NCBI RefSeq assembly: GCF_022410515.1
Contig: NZ_JACSDI010000011.1
Span: forward strand, 62,001-126,000
Origin: Shewanella cutis
Lineage (GTDB): Bacteria; Pseudomonadota; Gammaproteobacteria; Enterobacterales; Shewanellaceae
DNA length: 64,000 nucleotides
Direction: 5' to 3'
A program made the position numbers and the translations under genes. Positions 56,703-64,000 of this stretch are shown piece by piece. The first letter of the stretch is position 1, and each line of letters starts with the position of its first letter. A model generated the notes under the pieces. The model ran no database searches and was not told where the DNA came from. It worked only from the letters and a program-made list of their open reading frames with translations.

Positions 56703-57568
56703 CGACGTGGGTTTTACTGCGGGGCTTAATGCGGGATAAACGTCATTGGAATGGCTTTGATCAAAGGCTTAGGCAAAGGGGGTGTACAGTATTCACGCCG
56801 GATTTACCCGGTAATGGTCTACTCTGTCACCAAAAAAGTCCATTGAGTATTGAAAAATATGCCCAAGCCGTGTGGCAACAACTGGATGAAAACCTACAGG
56901 GACAACCATTTTATCTGCTTGGATTATCGATGGGTGGCATGCTCGCTATGGAAATGGCGCAACAACGTCCTTGGCAGGTAAAGCATGTATTTGTGCTTAA
57001 TAGCAGTGCAGCCAATTTGTCGCCTTGGTATCACAGATTCAATTTGCTCAATGTCTTGCTGGCGTTTGTTAAGCGGTGCCGAGGAGTTCAATTACATCCT
57101 ATCGAATCCACCATTGTGCGATTAACCAGTTATCGTCACCGTCGAGATACCAGATTGATTGAACATTGGAGCGAATACCGCAAAAAAATTTCCCCTGCAT
57201 TTCCAAATGCGTATCGGCAGTTATACGCTGCGTTTAGATATCAATGCCCAGCATCTTTACTTATACCTGTGAGTATCTTATGTGGCGATCGTGATGCCTT
57301 GGTCAATATGCAATCGAGTAAAGCACTCGCACAGCACTTTAAGGTGGAATTGATGGTGTTAGCCTATTGTGGCCACGACATCACCATCGATGCGCCCGCA
57401 AAACTCGTGCACTATCTTTTTGATATTATTAGCTTAAATCAAGATAAGGCAGACCTGCAACTTGTTGATTGCGCTGATTTACTTGATGAGGAAATTGCCT
57501 ATCATGAGGCTAAGTTAATCCAAGCAATTCCTCGGTATTCATCAGCACTACCCGCCGAGTCAGAGTAG
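56699..57568 (+). CDS. Alpha/beta hydrolase
   Basis: The 289-residue protein starts MTTWVLLRGLMRDKRHWNGF and has the nucleophile elbow GLSMGGM, an acid in LCGDRDALV and a His in YCGHDITIDAP, i.e. a complete Ser-Asp-His triad. It resembles the lipase/esterase-like MenH/BioH group. The start overlaps the end of the M14 gene in ATGA. The tail (ADLLDEEIAYHEAKLIQAI) is an unusual extra helix. Confidence 0.88.
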   Translation: MTTWVLLRGLMRDKRHWNGFDQRLRQRGCTVFTPDLPGNGLLCHQKSPLSIEKYAQAVWQQLDENLQGQPFYLLGLSMGGMLAMEMAQQRPWQVKHVFVLNSSAANLSPWYHRFNLLNVLLAFVKRCRGVQLHPIESTIVRLTSYRHRRDTRLIEHWSEYRKKISPAFPNAYRQLYAAFRYQCPASLLIPVSILCGDRDALVNMQSSKALAQHFKVELMVLAYCGHDITIDAPAKLVHYLFDIISLNQDKADLQLVDCADLLDEEIAYHEAKLIQAIPRYSSALPAESE

Positions 57569-57584
57569 TGCTGTGTGAGTTGAC

Positions 57585-57992
57585 TTACGCTTTAGCGACA
57601 ATCGTTTGTCCAATCGGTGTTAGACTTAACAGCGCTAGCTTGAGATGTTGGATCCCGAAGGGGATACCGATAATCGTGACAAAGCAGGCAAGGGCATGGG
57701 CTAAATGACCAATAGCCAACCAAATGCCAAAGAGTAAGAACCAAATAATATTGCCGACCATGCCAAAGGCACCTGTGCCTAAATCTTCACGGCCAGTTAA
57801 ATGACGGCGATTCATTTGCTCCTGTCCAAAGGGCCAGAAGGTCAATTCACCAATCACAAAGCAAGCTCGGCCGAAGGGAATACCGATAATACTGATAAAA
57901 CATAAAATTCCCGCGAGCCACCAAGCAAGGCCCATCACAAATCCACCAAGTACAAACCAAGCAATATTGAAAATTAACCTTAGTAATGACAT
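57585..57992 (-). CDS. YccF-family inner-membrane protein
   Basis: The 135-residue protein has two internally repeated halves, each with TM helices and the ISIIGIPFGRACF / VTIIGIPFGIQHL motif, as in E. coli YccF (PF03733). The role is unknown. AAGGAG precedes the ATG at 57992; an in-frame extension upstream has no match. It converges with the hydrolase gene and has 16 bp between the stop codons. Confidence 0.9.
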   Translation of the reverse strand: MSLLRLIFNIAWFVLGGFVMGLAWWLAGILCFISIIGIPFGRACFVIGELTFWPFGQEQMNRRHLTGREDLGTGAFGMVGNIIWFLLFGIWLAIGHLAHALACFVTIIGIPFGIQHLKLALLSLTPIGQTIVAKA

Positions 57993-58246
57993 TGAAAACT
58001 CCTTATCTAATCCAAAATCAGTGCGCAATAAACAACAACTCGCACACAAGATCATTAATTAATGCTTAAATCGAATAAGCGAGAATTGTGCCAAAAAATT
58101 TATTATTAATTATCAGTATGATACTCGGATACTTAACTGTGCGGATTGTGAGTTAGACTAAAATTTCGTGAATTTCCTTAATTCTTAGGAAGGATTTAGC
58201 CAAGCTCGCGTTACACTAAACACCTTGTCCACATCAGAGTGAATAA

Positions 58247-59191
58247 ATGCTAGCCAATAGCCCCGTCGAATCATTTTCCTTTGCAGGCCGTGAGATTTTT
58301 CTTAAAAGGGATGATTTATTACATCCTGCGTTTAGTGGTAATAAAGCGCGTAAGTTTGCCTATTTTTTAGATCAGGAATTTGCGGGAGTTACTAAGCTGA
58401 TTGGCCACGGCTCTGCGCAGGCTAATTCACTGTATTCACTGTCGGCGCTAGCCAAACTCAAAGGGTGGCAGTGTGATTTTTATGTGGATCATATTGCCAG
58501 CCAAGTGCTTACCTTACCGACAGGAAACTACGCAGCGGCCATTGCCAATGGTACCAACGTTATAGATCTATCAAATTTGCTTGCTGCTAATACCTCAGTT
58601 CAAGCTGGTAAGTCAGATTGGCATTGCCAACGTTATATTGAGCAGCGAGTGCTTCCTGCTGAAACTAACGCGCTCTTTATCCCCGAAGGTGGCCGTTGCC
58701 AGTATGCAGAATATGGCGTGAGCCAGTTAGCGGCAGAGATTGAGACTTGGACAATGCAGCAGGGGATGACAGATCTAAAGGTGTTTTTACCTGCTGGAAC
58801 GGGAACTACAGCATTGTTTTTAAATCAGTATTTTATGCGTAAGCAAAGTGACATTCGTGTGTTTACCTGCGCCGTGGTTGGTGGGGATACGTATTTACGC
58901 CAGCAGTTTGATTTGTTAAATCCAAATTCTGCTGAGCATCCACAGATCCTGAATGCGGATAAAAAGTATCATTTTGGTAAACTTTATCCGGAGTTTTATG
59001 CCATGTGGCAGCGGATTTGCGCCTCTGGCGTGCAGTTTGAATTACTCTACGATCCCTTAGGTTTTATGGTGTTAGAGAAGTTTTTACCGCAGTGGGGCGC
59101 AAGCCCTGTGATGTATATCCACCAAGGTGGTTTACTCGGAAACGAGACCATGTTGCCACGTTATTTGCGTAAATTTGGACGAACTAGATAA
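58247..59191 (+). CDS. ACC-deaminase / D-cysteine desulfhydrase-like PLP enzyme
   Basis: The 314-residue protein is a fold-type II PLP enzyme. The PLP Lys lies in FSGNKARKFAYF, and the segments IGHGSAQANSLYSLSALAKL, PEGGRCQYAEYG and LPAGTGTTALFLNQYF (phosphate-binding) support the group. Substrates of relatives include D-cysteine, D-serine and 1-aminocyclopropane-1-carboxylate. It is a single gene between the YccF gene and nrtR. Confidence 0.87.
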   Translation: MLANSPVESFSFAGREIFLKRDDLLHPAFSGNKARKFAYFLDQEFAGVTKLIGHGSAQANSLYSLSALAKLKGWQCDFYVDHIASQVLTLPTGNYAAAIANGTNVIDLSNLLAANTSVQAGKSDWHCQRYIEQRVLPAETNALFIPEGGRCQYAEYGVSQLAAEIETWTMQQGMTDLKVFLPAGTGTTALFLNQYFMRKQSDIRVFTCAVVGGDTYLRQQFDLLNPNSAEHPQILNADKKYHFGKLYPEFYAMWQRICASGVQFELLYDPLGFMVLEKFLPQWGASPVMYIHQGGLLGNETMLPRYLRKFGRTR

Positions 59192-59294
59192 ACCCACGGC
59201 GCAAAGTATTTACTTAGTGACGCTCAGACATAATATGTTTGAAGCGCTGTAATGTCTAAGTTAAGCTTATGATGTCAAACGATGGAAAATACTC

Positions 59295-60008
59295 ATGACT
59301 GAAGCGGAATATCTCGCCAATTACGATCCTAAGGCATTTAAGTCTCAGCTACTGACAGTGGATGCCGTATTGTTTACCTACCATGATCAGCAACTTAAAG
59401 TACTTTTAGTGCAACGCTCAAATCATCCTTTTTTAGGTTTTTGGGGATTACCTGGAGGCTTTATTGATGAACATTGCGATCAATCCCTTGAGGAAGCGGT
59501 GTTACGCAAATTGCAGGAAAAAACGGCAGTAGTGCCGCCTTATATTGAGCAACTTTGCACTCTCGGTAATCGTCATCGCGATGTGCGAGGCTGGTCGGTG
59601 ACTGTGTGTTATACAGCGTTGATGAGTTATCAAGCCTGTCAAATACGGATTGATTCAGTGAGTGATGCTAAGTGGTGGCCATTAGCGGATGTGTTACAGA
59701 TACCCTTAGCGTTTGATCATTTGCAGTTAATCAAGCAAGCGCGCGAACGTTTAACCCAGAAAGCCTTGTATTCCTTAGTGCCGGGCTTTGCACTCTCAGA
59801 ACCTTTCACTTTGCCAGAACTGCAGCATGTACATGAAGTCTTACTGGGTAAGCCTATCCAAGGGAAATCTTTTCGTCGGCGAGTGGAGCAGGCGGATTTA
59901 TTGATCGATACCGGATTGAAGCGCACCGAACGGGGGCGTCCTGCTAATTTATACCGCTTGAAATCCGATACTGCATCGTATCGCTTCTTAAGAAATTTAG
60001 AATGTTGA
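59295..60008 (+). CDS. nrtR: NrtR, ADP-ribose-sensing Nudix-related transcriptional regulator of NAD salvage
   Basis: The 237-residue protein joins an N-terminal Nudix domain (about residues 15-150) to a C-terminal winged helix (LPELQHVHEVLLGKPIQ...SFRRRVEQADLL). The Nudix box (GGFIDEHCDQSLEEAVLRKL) has Lys in place of the first catalytic Glu after Arg, as expected of a sensor rather than an enzyme. NrtR of Shewanella is a studied repressor that is released by ADP-ribose. Two palindromic operators lie between it and prs-nadV. Confidence 0.94.
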   Translation: MTEAEYLANYDPKAFKSQLLTVDAVLFTYHDQQLKVLLVQRSNHPFLGFWGLPGGFIDEHCDQSLEEAVLRKLQEKTAVVPPYIEQLCTLGNRHRDVRGWSVTVCYTALMSYQACQIRIDSVSDAKWWPLADVLQIPLAFDHLQLIKQARERLTQKALYSLVPGFALSEPFTLPELQHVHEVLLGKPIQGKSFRRRVEQADLLIDTGLKRTERGRPANLYRLKSDTASYRFLRNLEC

Positions 60009-60195
60009 TCACAGTGAATAAGGATTTAAGCAAGATATTGCTTTGCTCAATATGAGTAACAGCGAGTGCTTATGTCTTATTCATAGTGACTTTTAGCCTG
60101 TAAAGACGGTTCGATTGCAGCTGTTGCCCTAACGTCTTCTGTTTTTCTATTACTCACCGCCCATATTGCAGCTTTGTAGTTGTCATACCCATAAA

Positions 60196-60214
60196 TAGTG
60201 TCCAAAGGACACTA
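60196..60214. promoter_or_regulatory. NrtR operator 1 upstream of prs-nadV
   Basis: The perfect palindrome TAGTGTC-CAAAG-GACACTA (a 21-bp palindrome with one more pair on each side) lies about 150 bp upstream of prs. The arms are the type I associate with NrtR sites in Shewanella. Confidence 0.82.
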
Positions 60215-60281
60215 TATGCTCTTTAGCTATATCATGTTTGTTTGCGTCGTTATAAATAGTCTAAAAATCAACTTTACATAT

Positions 60282-60300
60282 TAATGTCTTTGAGACACTA
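60282..60300. promoter_or_regulatory. NrtR operator 2 upstream of prs-nadV
   Basis: TAATGTC-TTTGA-GACACTA repeats the first operator with one base changed in the left arm. It is 65 bp before the prs start, so it can overlap the promoter. Confidence 0.75.
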
Positions 60301-60364
60301 TTGATTCTGTAGAAAACAAGGGCGCCGTTAATTGCGGTAATCTTGCCATAGACAGGAGGTTAGT

Positions 60365-61270
60365 ATGTCTCAACGCATTCAAGTGTCTCAACAAATTCAA
60401 ACATCTCAAGCTGTTTCGAATTCTCAATGCTTACAAGCCGATTTTTATCAGCTACCCGCCGCTAGCGATGAGGCTAATTACCGTTTATTTCAATTTGGTG
60501 CGGGGGAGAATCATGTTCAACTGCTGGTTCCTCCAGCGAAACGCGTCACACTTTTCTTCGGCTATCGTGGTGATCAATCCATCATGCAACTCTTGTTGTT
60601 AACTGATGCATTACGCCGCAGCGGTGCAGAGCAGATCGATCTGTTACTGCCTTATATGCCGGGCGCCCGCCAGGATAGAATCTGTAATGTGGGCGAGGCC
60701 TTATCAGTAAAAGTCTATGCCAGCCTGATTAATCAGCAACAATATGCTTCTGTGAGCGTTTTTGACCCGCACAGTGATGTCACCGCCGCATTGTTAGACC
60801 GAGTGCAGGTAATTGACAACCACAGCTTTGTCGCCGCGATTGCAGCTCAATTGACCTGTGATCTAGTGTTAGTTTCGCCTGATGCGGGGGCGAATAAGAA
60901 AGTATTCGGCTTAGCTAAGGCGTTACAGGGAATGCCGGTGATCAGGGCCGATAAACATCGTGATGTGGTCAATGGTCATATTATCGCTACTGAAGTGTTC
61001 TGTGATGATTTATCGGGTAAAACCTGCTTAATCGTCGATGATATTTGTGCTGGTGGCAGAACCTTTATCGAGCTTGCCATCAAGTTAAAGCAAAAAGGGG
61101 CCCAAAGCGTCATTTTGATCGTGTCACATTATGAGGACAAGGCCAGCGAATCGGCTCTGCGCGAGGCGGGCATAGACAGGTTATTTTGTACCGATAGTTT
61201 AGGTGTCCCCATACATATTTCGAGCGAGTTCTGTCATTGCCATGCTGTTTTGCGTTTTATGAATCATTAA
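60365..61270 (+). CDS. prs: Ribose-phosphate pyrophosphokinase, salvage-type paralogue
   Basis: The 301-residue enzyme makes PRPP, the phosphoribosyl donor used by the next gene product. Conserved parts are the phosphoribosylpyrophosphate loop LIVDDICAGGRTFIEL, DPHSDVTAALLDRVQVIDNH (a substrate-binding region) and LLPYMPGARQDR. An N-terminal segment (about 25 residues, Gln/Ser-rich) is unlike the housekeeping Prs of about 315 residues, which is presumably encoded elsewhere. AGGAGG lies 7 nt before the ATG. nadV follows after 7 bp. Confidence 0.92.
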   Translation: MSQRIQVSQQIQTSQAVSNSQCLQADFYQLPAASDEANYRLFQFGAGENHVQLLVPPAKRVTLFFGYRGDQSIMQLLLLTDALRRSGAEQIDLLLPYMPGARQDRICNVGEALSVKVYASLINQQQYASVSVFDPHSDVTAALLDRVQVIDNHSFVAAIAAQLTCDLVLVSPDAGANKKVFGLAKALQGMPVIRADKHRDVVNGHIIATEVFCDDLSGKTCLIVDDICAGGRTFIELAIKLKQKGAQSVILIVSHYEDKASESALREAGIDRLFCTDSLGVPIHISSEFCHCHAVLRFMNH

Positions 61271-61277
61271 GGAAAAT

Positions 61278-62753
61278 ATGATGTACTTGAATCCCGTTAC
61301 CGCCATTGATGGCTACAAAGTCGACCACCGCCGTCAATATCCTGATAATACTCAAGTGATTTTTAGTAACTTGACCGCCCGTAAATCCCGTCGTGGTTAT
61401 ACTGAGCAGATGGTATTTTTTGGTCTGCAATATTTTATCAAGCATTACTTAATTGACAGTTGGAACCGCGATTTCTTTCAACAGCCCAAAGAGCAAGTGA
61501 TCCGCCAATTCTCCCGCCGCATTAATAACTATCTTGGACCAAATAATGTCGGCACTCAGCATATTGAGGCGTTACATGATTTAGGCTATTTACCCATTAA
61601 AATCATGGCATTGCCTGAAGGAACAGTGTATCCCTTAAAAGTGCCTTGCCTGGTTTTGTACAATACCGATGAGCGGTTCTTTTGGTTGACCAATTATCTC
61701 GAAACGATGCTTTCTGCCAATGTGTGGGGAATGTGTACTAGCGCCACTACCGCGCTGCAATACCGCAAAATATTTGAGACTTACGCGCTAGAAACCGATG
61801 GTGACATCGCATTTGTTGATTGGCAGGGCCATGATTTTAGTTTTCGCGGCATGTATGGCGCAGAGGCTGCGGTAATGAGCGGTGCAGCGCATTTACTCAG
61901 TTTTACGGGCACAGATACCATTCCTGCGATTGATTTTCTTGAGCAATATTACCTTGCCGATAGTGATAAAGAACTTGTCGGTGGCAGTGTGGCCGCAACG
62001 GAGCACAGTGTGATGTGCGCGGGTGGCATGGAGAACGAATTAGAGACGTTCCGCCGTCTGATTGAAGATATTTATCCTAGCGGTATTGTCAGTATCGTTT
62101 CTGATTCTTGGGATTTTTGGCAGGTGATGACAGAGTTCACCGTTGCCTTAAAAGACCGCATTCTTGCCCGTGAGGGCAAAGTGGTGTTTAGGCCTGATAC
62201 GGGGTGTCCGGTGAAGATCATTTGTGGCGATCCACAAGCGTCAGTGGGAAGCCCTGAGTATAAAGGCGCTATTGAGTGTTTGTGGGATGTCTTTGGGGGC
62301 AGCACAACAGCCAAAGGTTACAAATTACTCGATAGCCATGTCGGACTGATTTATGGCGATTCAATTACGATTGAACGGGCTGAAGCCATTTGTGCCGGTT
62401 TGAAGGCCAAAGGTTTTGCATCAACCAATATTGTGTTTGGAATTGGCAGTTTTACCTATCAACACGTGACCCGAGATACTGACGGTTACGCGGTGAAAGC
62501 GACCTTTGCGAAAGTGGATGGTAAAGACAGAGAAATATTTAAAGATCCTAAAACCGATGATGGCACTAAAAAATCTGCTAAGGGATTAGTGGCGGTATTT
62601 AAAGATGCGCAAGGTCAATTTTATCTTAAAGCTCAAGCGAGCTGGCAAGATGTTAACCATTGCGAGTTTGTCCCTGTATTTGCCGATGGTGAATTATTAA
62701 CTGAATATTCTTTGGCAGATATTCGCGCAAGATTGGCAGCATCTCGTCGCTAA
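61278..62753 (+). CDS. nadV: Nicotinamide phosphoribosyltransferase
   Basis: NadV joins nicotinamide and PRPP to NMN, recycling nicotinamide into NAD without deamidation. The 491-residue protein has the residues known for human NAMPT: Asp213 in FTGTDTIPA, His243 in AATEHSVMCAGG, and Arg305/Asp307 in RPDTGCP. The N-terminus DGYKVDHRRQYP is also typical. AAGGAAAA lies before the ATG. The operon is controlled by NrtR through the two upstream sites. Confidence 0.96.
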   Translation: MMYLNPVTAIDGYKVDHRRQYPDNTQVIFSNLTARKSRRGYTEQMVFFGLQYFIKHYLIDSWNRDFFQQPKEQVIRQFSRRINNYLGPNNVGTQHIEALHDLGYLPIKIMALPEGTVYPLKVPCLVLYNTDERFFWLTNYLETMLSANVWGMCTSATTALQYRKIFETYALETDGDIAFVDWQGHDFSFRGMYGAEAAVMSGAAHLLSFTGTDTIPAIDFLEQYYLADSDKELVGGSVAATEHSVMCAGGMENELETFRRLIEDIYPSGIVSIVSDSWDFWQVMTEFTVALKDRILAREGKVVFRPDTGCPVKIICGDPQASVGSPEYKGAIECLWDVFGGSTTAKGYKLLDSHVGLIYGDSITIERAEAICAGLKAKGFASTNIVFGIGSFTYQHVTRDTDGYAVKATFAKVDGKDREIFKDPKTDDGTKKSAKGLVAVFKDAQGQFYLKAQASWQDVNHCEFVPVFADGELLTEYSLADIRARLAASRR

Positions 62754-62914
62754 GAAGGGGATTGTGGTTTAACATTTTGTGCATGTAGCGATTCAAATCA
62801 CTACCGATAATGGAATAGAAATTAGGCTGGCAATGCGGTTTTTATGTGAATACGCTTGCCAGTCAACGTTAATCATACTGGCTGTCATGACGACTGTTAT
62901 CGCTAAATGAGCTA

Positions 62915-63193
62915 GGGCGTGTTGACATTTCGAGATTAAATTTTGTTCGTTCTGGCAAGCTCGTGCTCGCGAAACGAGGAATGATGTGTCGTTATTCTAC
63001 TCAAATGACGAGCGGCTCTCATGACAGAAAGTAAGAGCAAGGGCTTGCCAGACGAACCCTTAGGACAGCATTTGGCTGACGTTTCTGCTGCGTTATCGTC
63101 CGTTTATGTAGAATAACTACACAGCACGGACTTTGCCTTGCATAAACGCCAGCCAAATTGCTGCAAAAATAACCATGAAACGTCAACACGCCC
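62915..63193 (+). mobile_element. MITE-2, copy 3 (279 bp) downstream of nadV
   Basis: The same element as 29580-29858, with inverted ends (left GGGCGTGTTGACATTTC, right inverse GGGCGTGTTGACGTTTC) and TA flanks (62913-62914, 63194-63195). It lies in the 487-bp gap between nadV and the small minus-strand gene at 63241. Nothing else is seen in the gap. Confidence 0.88.
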
Positions 63194-63240
63194 TAGTCAC
63201 AGAGTAATAAAACGGTGAGAACAAGGGGCTAAACAAGAGG

Positions 63241-63501
63241 CTAATATACAAGCTGGTTTCGTTTAAGAATTTTATAAGTACGACGGCCAATGTTTTCGAG
63301 GTTTTTTAAATCTTTTAGGCTGGGTATTGCATCGGTATATTGCCAATAACTGATTTCAGCATCGAGCATTTCAAGCATTTTTTTAGAACAACCTAAACAT
63401 TCGCCTTGACACATTTGTGCTTCATTTAAATTCAGCGGAATGGCTTGCTGGATTTGAGCGATAAGCTGTTGAATAGCGGTTTTGGTATTCGGTTTTGACA
63501 T
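63241..63501 (-). CDS. Small hypothetical protein with Cys cluster
   Basis: The 86-residue protein has an amphipathic N-terminal half and the motif MCQGECLGCSKKMLEML (Cys-x3-Cys-x2-Cys) at about residues 30-46, which could bind a metal, then a basic C-terminus (NIGRRTYKILKRNQLVY). I do not recognise the family. It stands alone between MITE-2 and another small gene. Confidence 0.65.
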   Translation of the reverse strand: MSKPNTKTAIQQLIAQIQQAIPLNLNEAQMCQGECLGCSKKMLEMLDAEISYWQYTDAIPSLKDLKNLENIGRRTYKILKRNQLVY

Positions 63502-63772
63502 AACAATACTTCACAATAGGAAAGTGTGAAGATATTAGCAGAAGCGAAAGTTGATAGGTTTGATCTAGATTAATACACATTTGGTTCAGCGTGTATCTAT
63601 GTGAGCGAGATACTGGCTGAACCAAACGAGTTCGTCATATAGACGTGAAAGGATAGCGAATCGTGATATTAGGCTATCAATAAAGGCGAGTTGATTTCGG
63701 TATGGCGAGGAAAATGGGAACCGAATAAACCAACATGCCAATATTCGTACTCGATGAGTACTTAATTTAGAC
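63502..63772. other. Intergenic region before the last small gene
   Basis: About 270 bp with no credible ORF. It holds the promoter of the Cys-cluster gene (minus strand), with no recognisable element. Confidence 0.35.
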
Positions 63773-63946
63773 TTATTTATTTGACGACAAAAGCCATTTC
63801 ATAAAGTTTAATGCCTCGGTGCGCTTTGAAAAAGTCTGTCTGTTTTTACCTTGTCTATCGGTAAAAGCAATCGAGGTTTTGTTTACTGAAATTGAATCAA
63901 CAGGGAAGTTCACTGTGATTTCATGACCGTTAATTTTGTATGACAT
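63773..63946 (-). CDS. Small hypothetical protein
   Basis: The 57-residue protein (MSYKINGHEITVNFPVDSIS...) is soluble, with a beta-rich start and a basic tail (RTEALNFMKWLLSSNK). AGGAG lies 8 nt before the ATG at 63946, which supports it as a real gene and fixes the start. The family is not recognised. Confidence 0.6.
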   Translation of the reverse strand: MSYKINGHEITVNFPVDSISVNKTSIAFTDRQGKNRQTFSKRTEALNFMKWLLSSNK

Positions 63947-64000
63947 AAGCCACACTCCTTTTAGTTAAATTCACCCTTAGGTGAGCAATTAATAACGATA

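Noticed and set aside
1..64000. CRISPR arrays, tRNA/rRNA genes, prophage or integrase
   Set aside because: No regular short repeats with spacers, no tRNA-like cloverleaf and no phage or transposase coding region were seen; by-eye search cannot exclude a small RNA gene.

Overview
This window is a piece of a gammaproteobacterial chromosome, almost certainly Shewanella (S. oneidensis/putrefaciens group). The basis is the gene order gltA / sdhCDAB-sucABCD followed by rnk, fur, cobB and corA; the hppD-hmgA pair; the nrtR / prs-nadV NAD-salvage block; several Shewanella-like hypothetical families; and protein sequences close to E. coli core enzymes at moderate G+C. No rRNA, tRNA, CRISPR array, prophage or transposase gene was found. 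The only mobile DNA is two families of short non-coding elements.

Layout. 0.1-0.8 kb: a small DUF2986-type gene and a YqfB-like amidohydrolase. 0.9-8.3 kb (minus): a three-gene efflux operon with one lipoprotein membrane-fusion protein and two different RND permeases. 8.8-20.2 kb: the TCA block, with gltA divergent from sdhCDAB-sucABCD. 20.5-25.1 kb: rnk, a GNAT acetyltransferase, fur, cobB with a small P-loop kinase, a membrane protein and corA. 25.1-31.8 kb: an HD-GYP protein, a prolyl-hydroxylase-like dioxygenase, a PhoPQ-type two-component system, a membrane protein and a dicarboxylate/amino-acid symporter. 31.9-38.6 kb: a large Ig-like lipoprotein, a gene remnant, ggt, a FemAB-like acyltransferase and a LysE exporter. 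38.7-44.5 kb: an accessory run (orphan protein, PEBP, royal-jelly-like protein, VOC, betaine-type binding protein, PF14588 Rid protein, maa) interrupted by two non-coding mobile elements. 44.6-48.0 kb: tyrosine catabolism (hppD, hmgA) with a divergent LysR regulator. 48-59 kb: mixed single genes (AIM24 family, flippase, EVE, DUF6508-like, acyl-CoA synthetase, PGPGW, solute-binding protein, M14 peptidase plus alpha/beta hydrolase, YccF, ACC-deaminase-like). 59.3-62.8 kb: nrtR and prs-nadV with two palindromic operators. The end holds a third copy of the second element and two small hypothetical genes.

The most unusual signal is the pair of miniature elements. MITE-1 (about 262 bp, two copies about 98% identical, flanked by TAA) and MITE-2 (261-279 bp, three copies, flanked by TA) both have terminal inverted repeats and large internal palindromes. 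One copy of each lies exactly at the stop codon of a gene in the same accessory operon. Removing MITE-1 plus one flanking TAA would place the VOC stop codon directly against the ATG of the next gene. That operon (PEBP, MRJP/yellow-like, VOC, OpuAC-like binding protein, PF14588 Rid protein) is also the best candidate here for an uncharacterised pathway.
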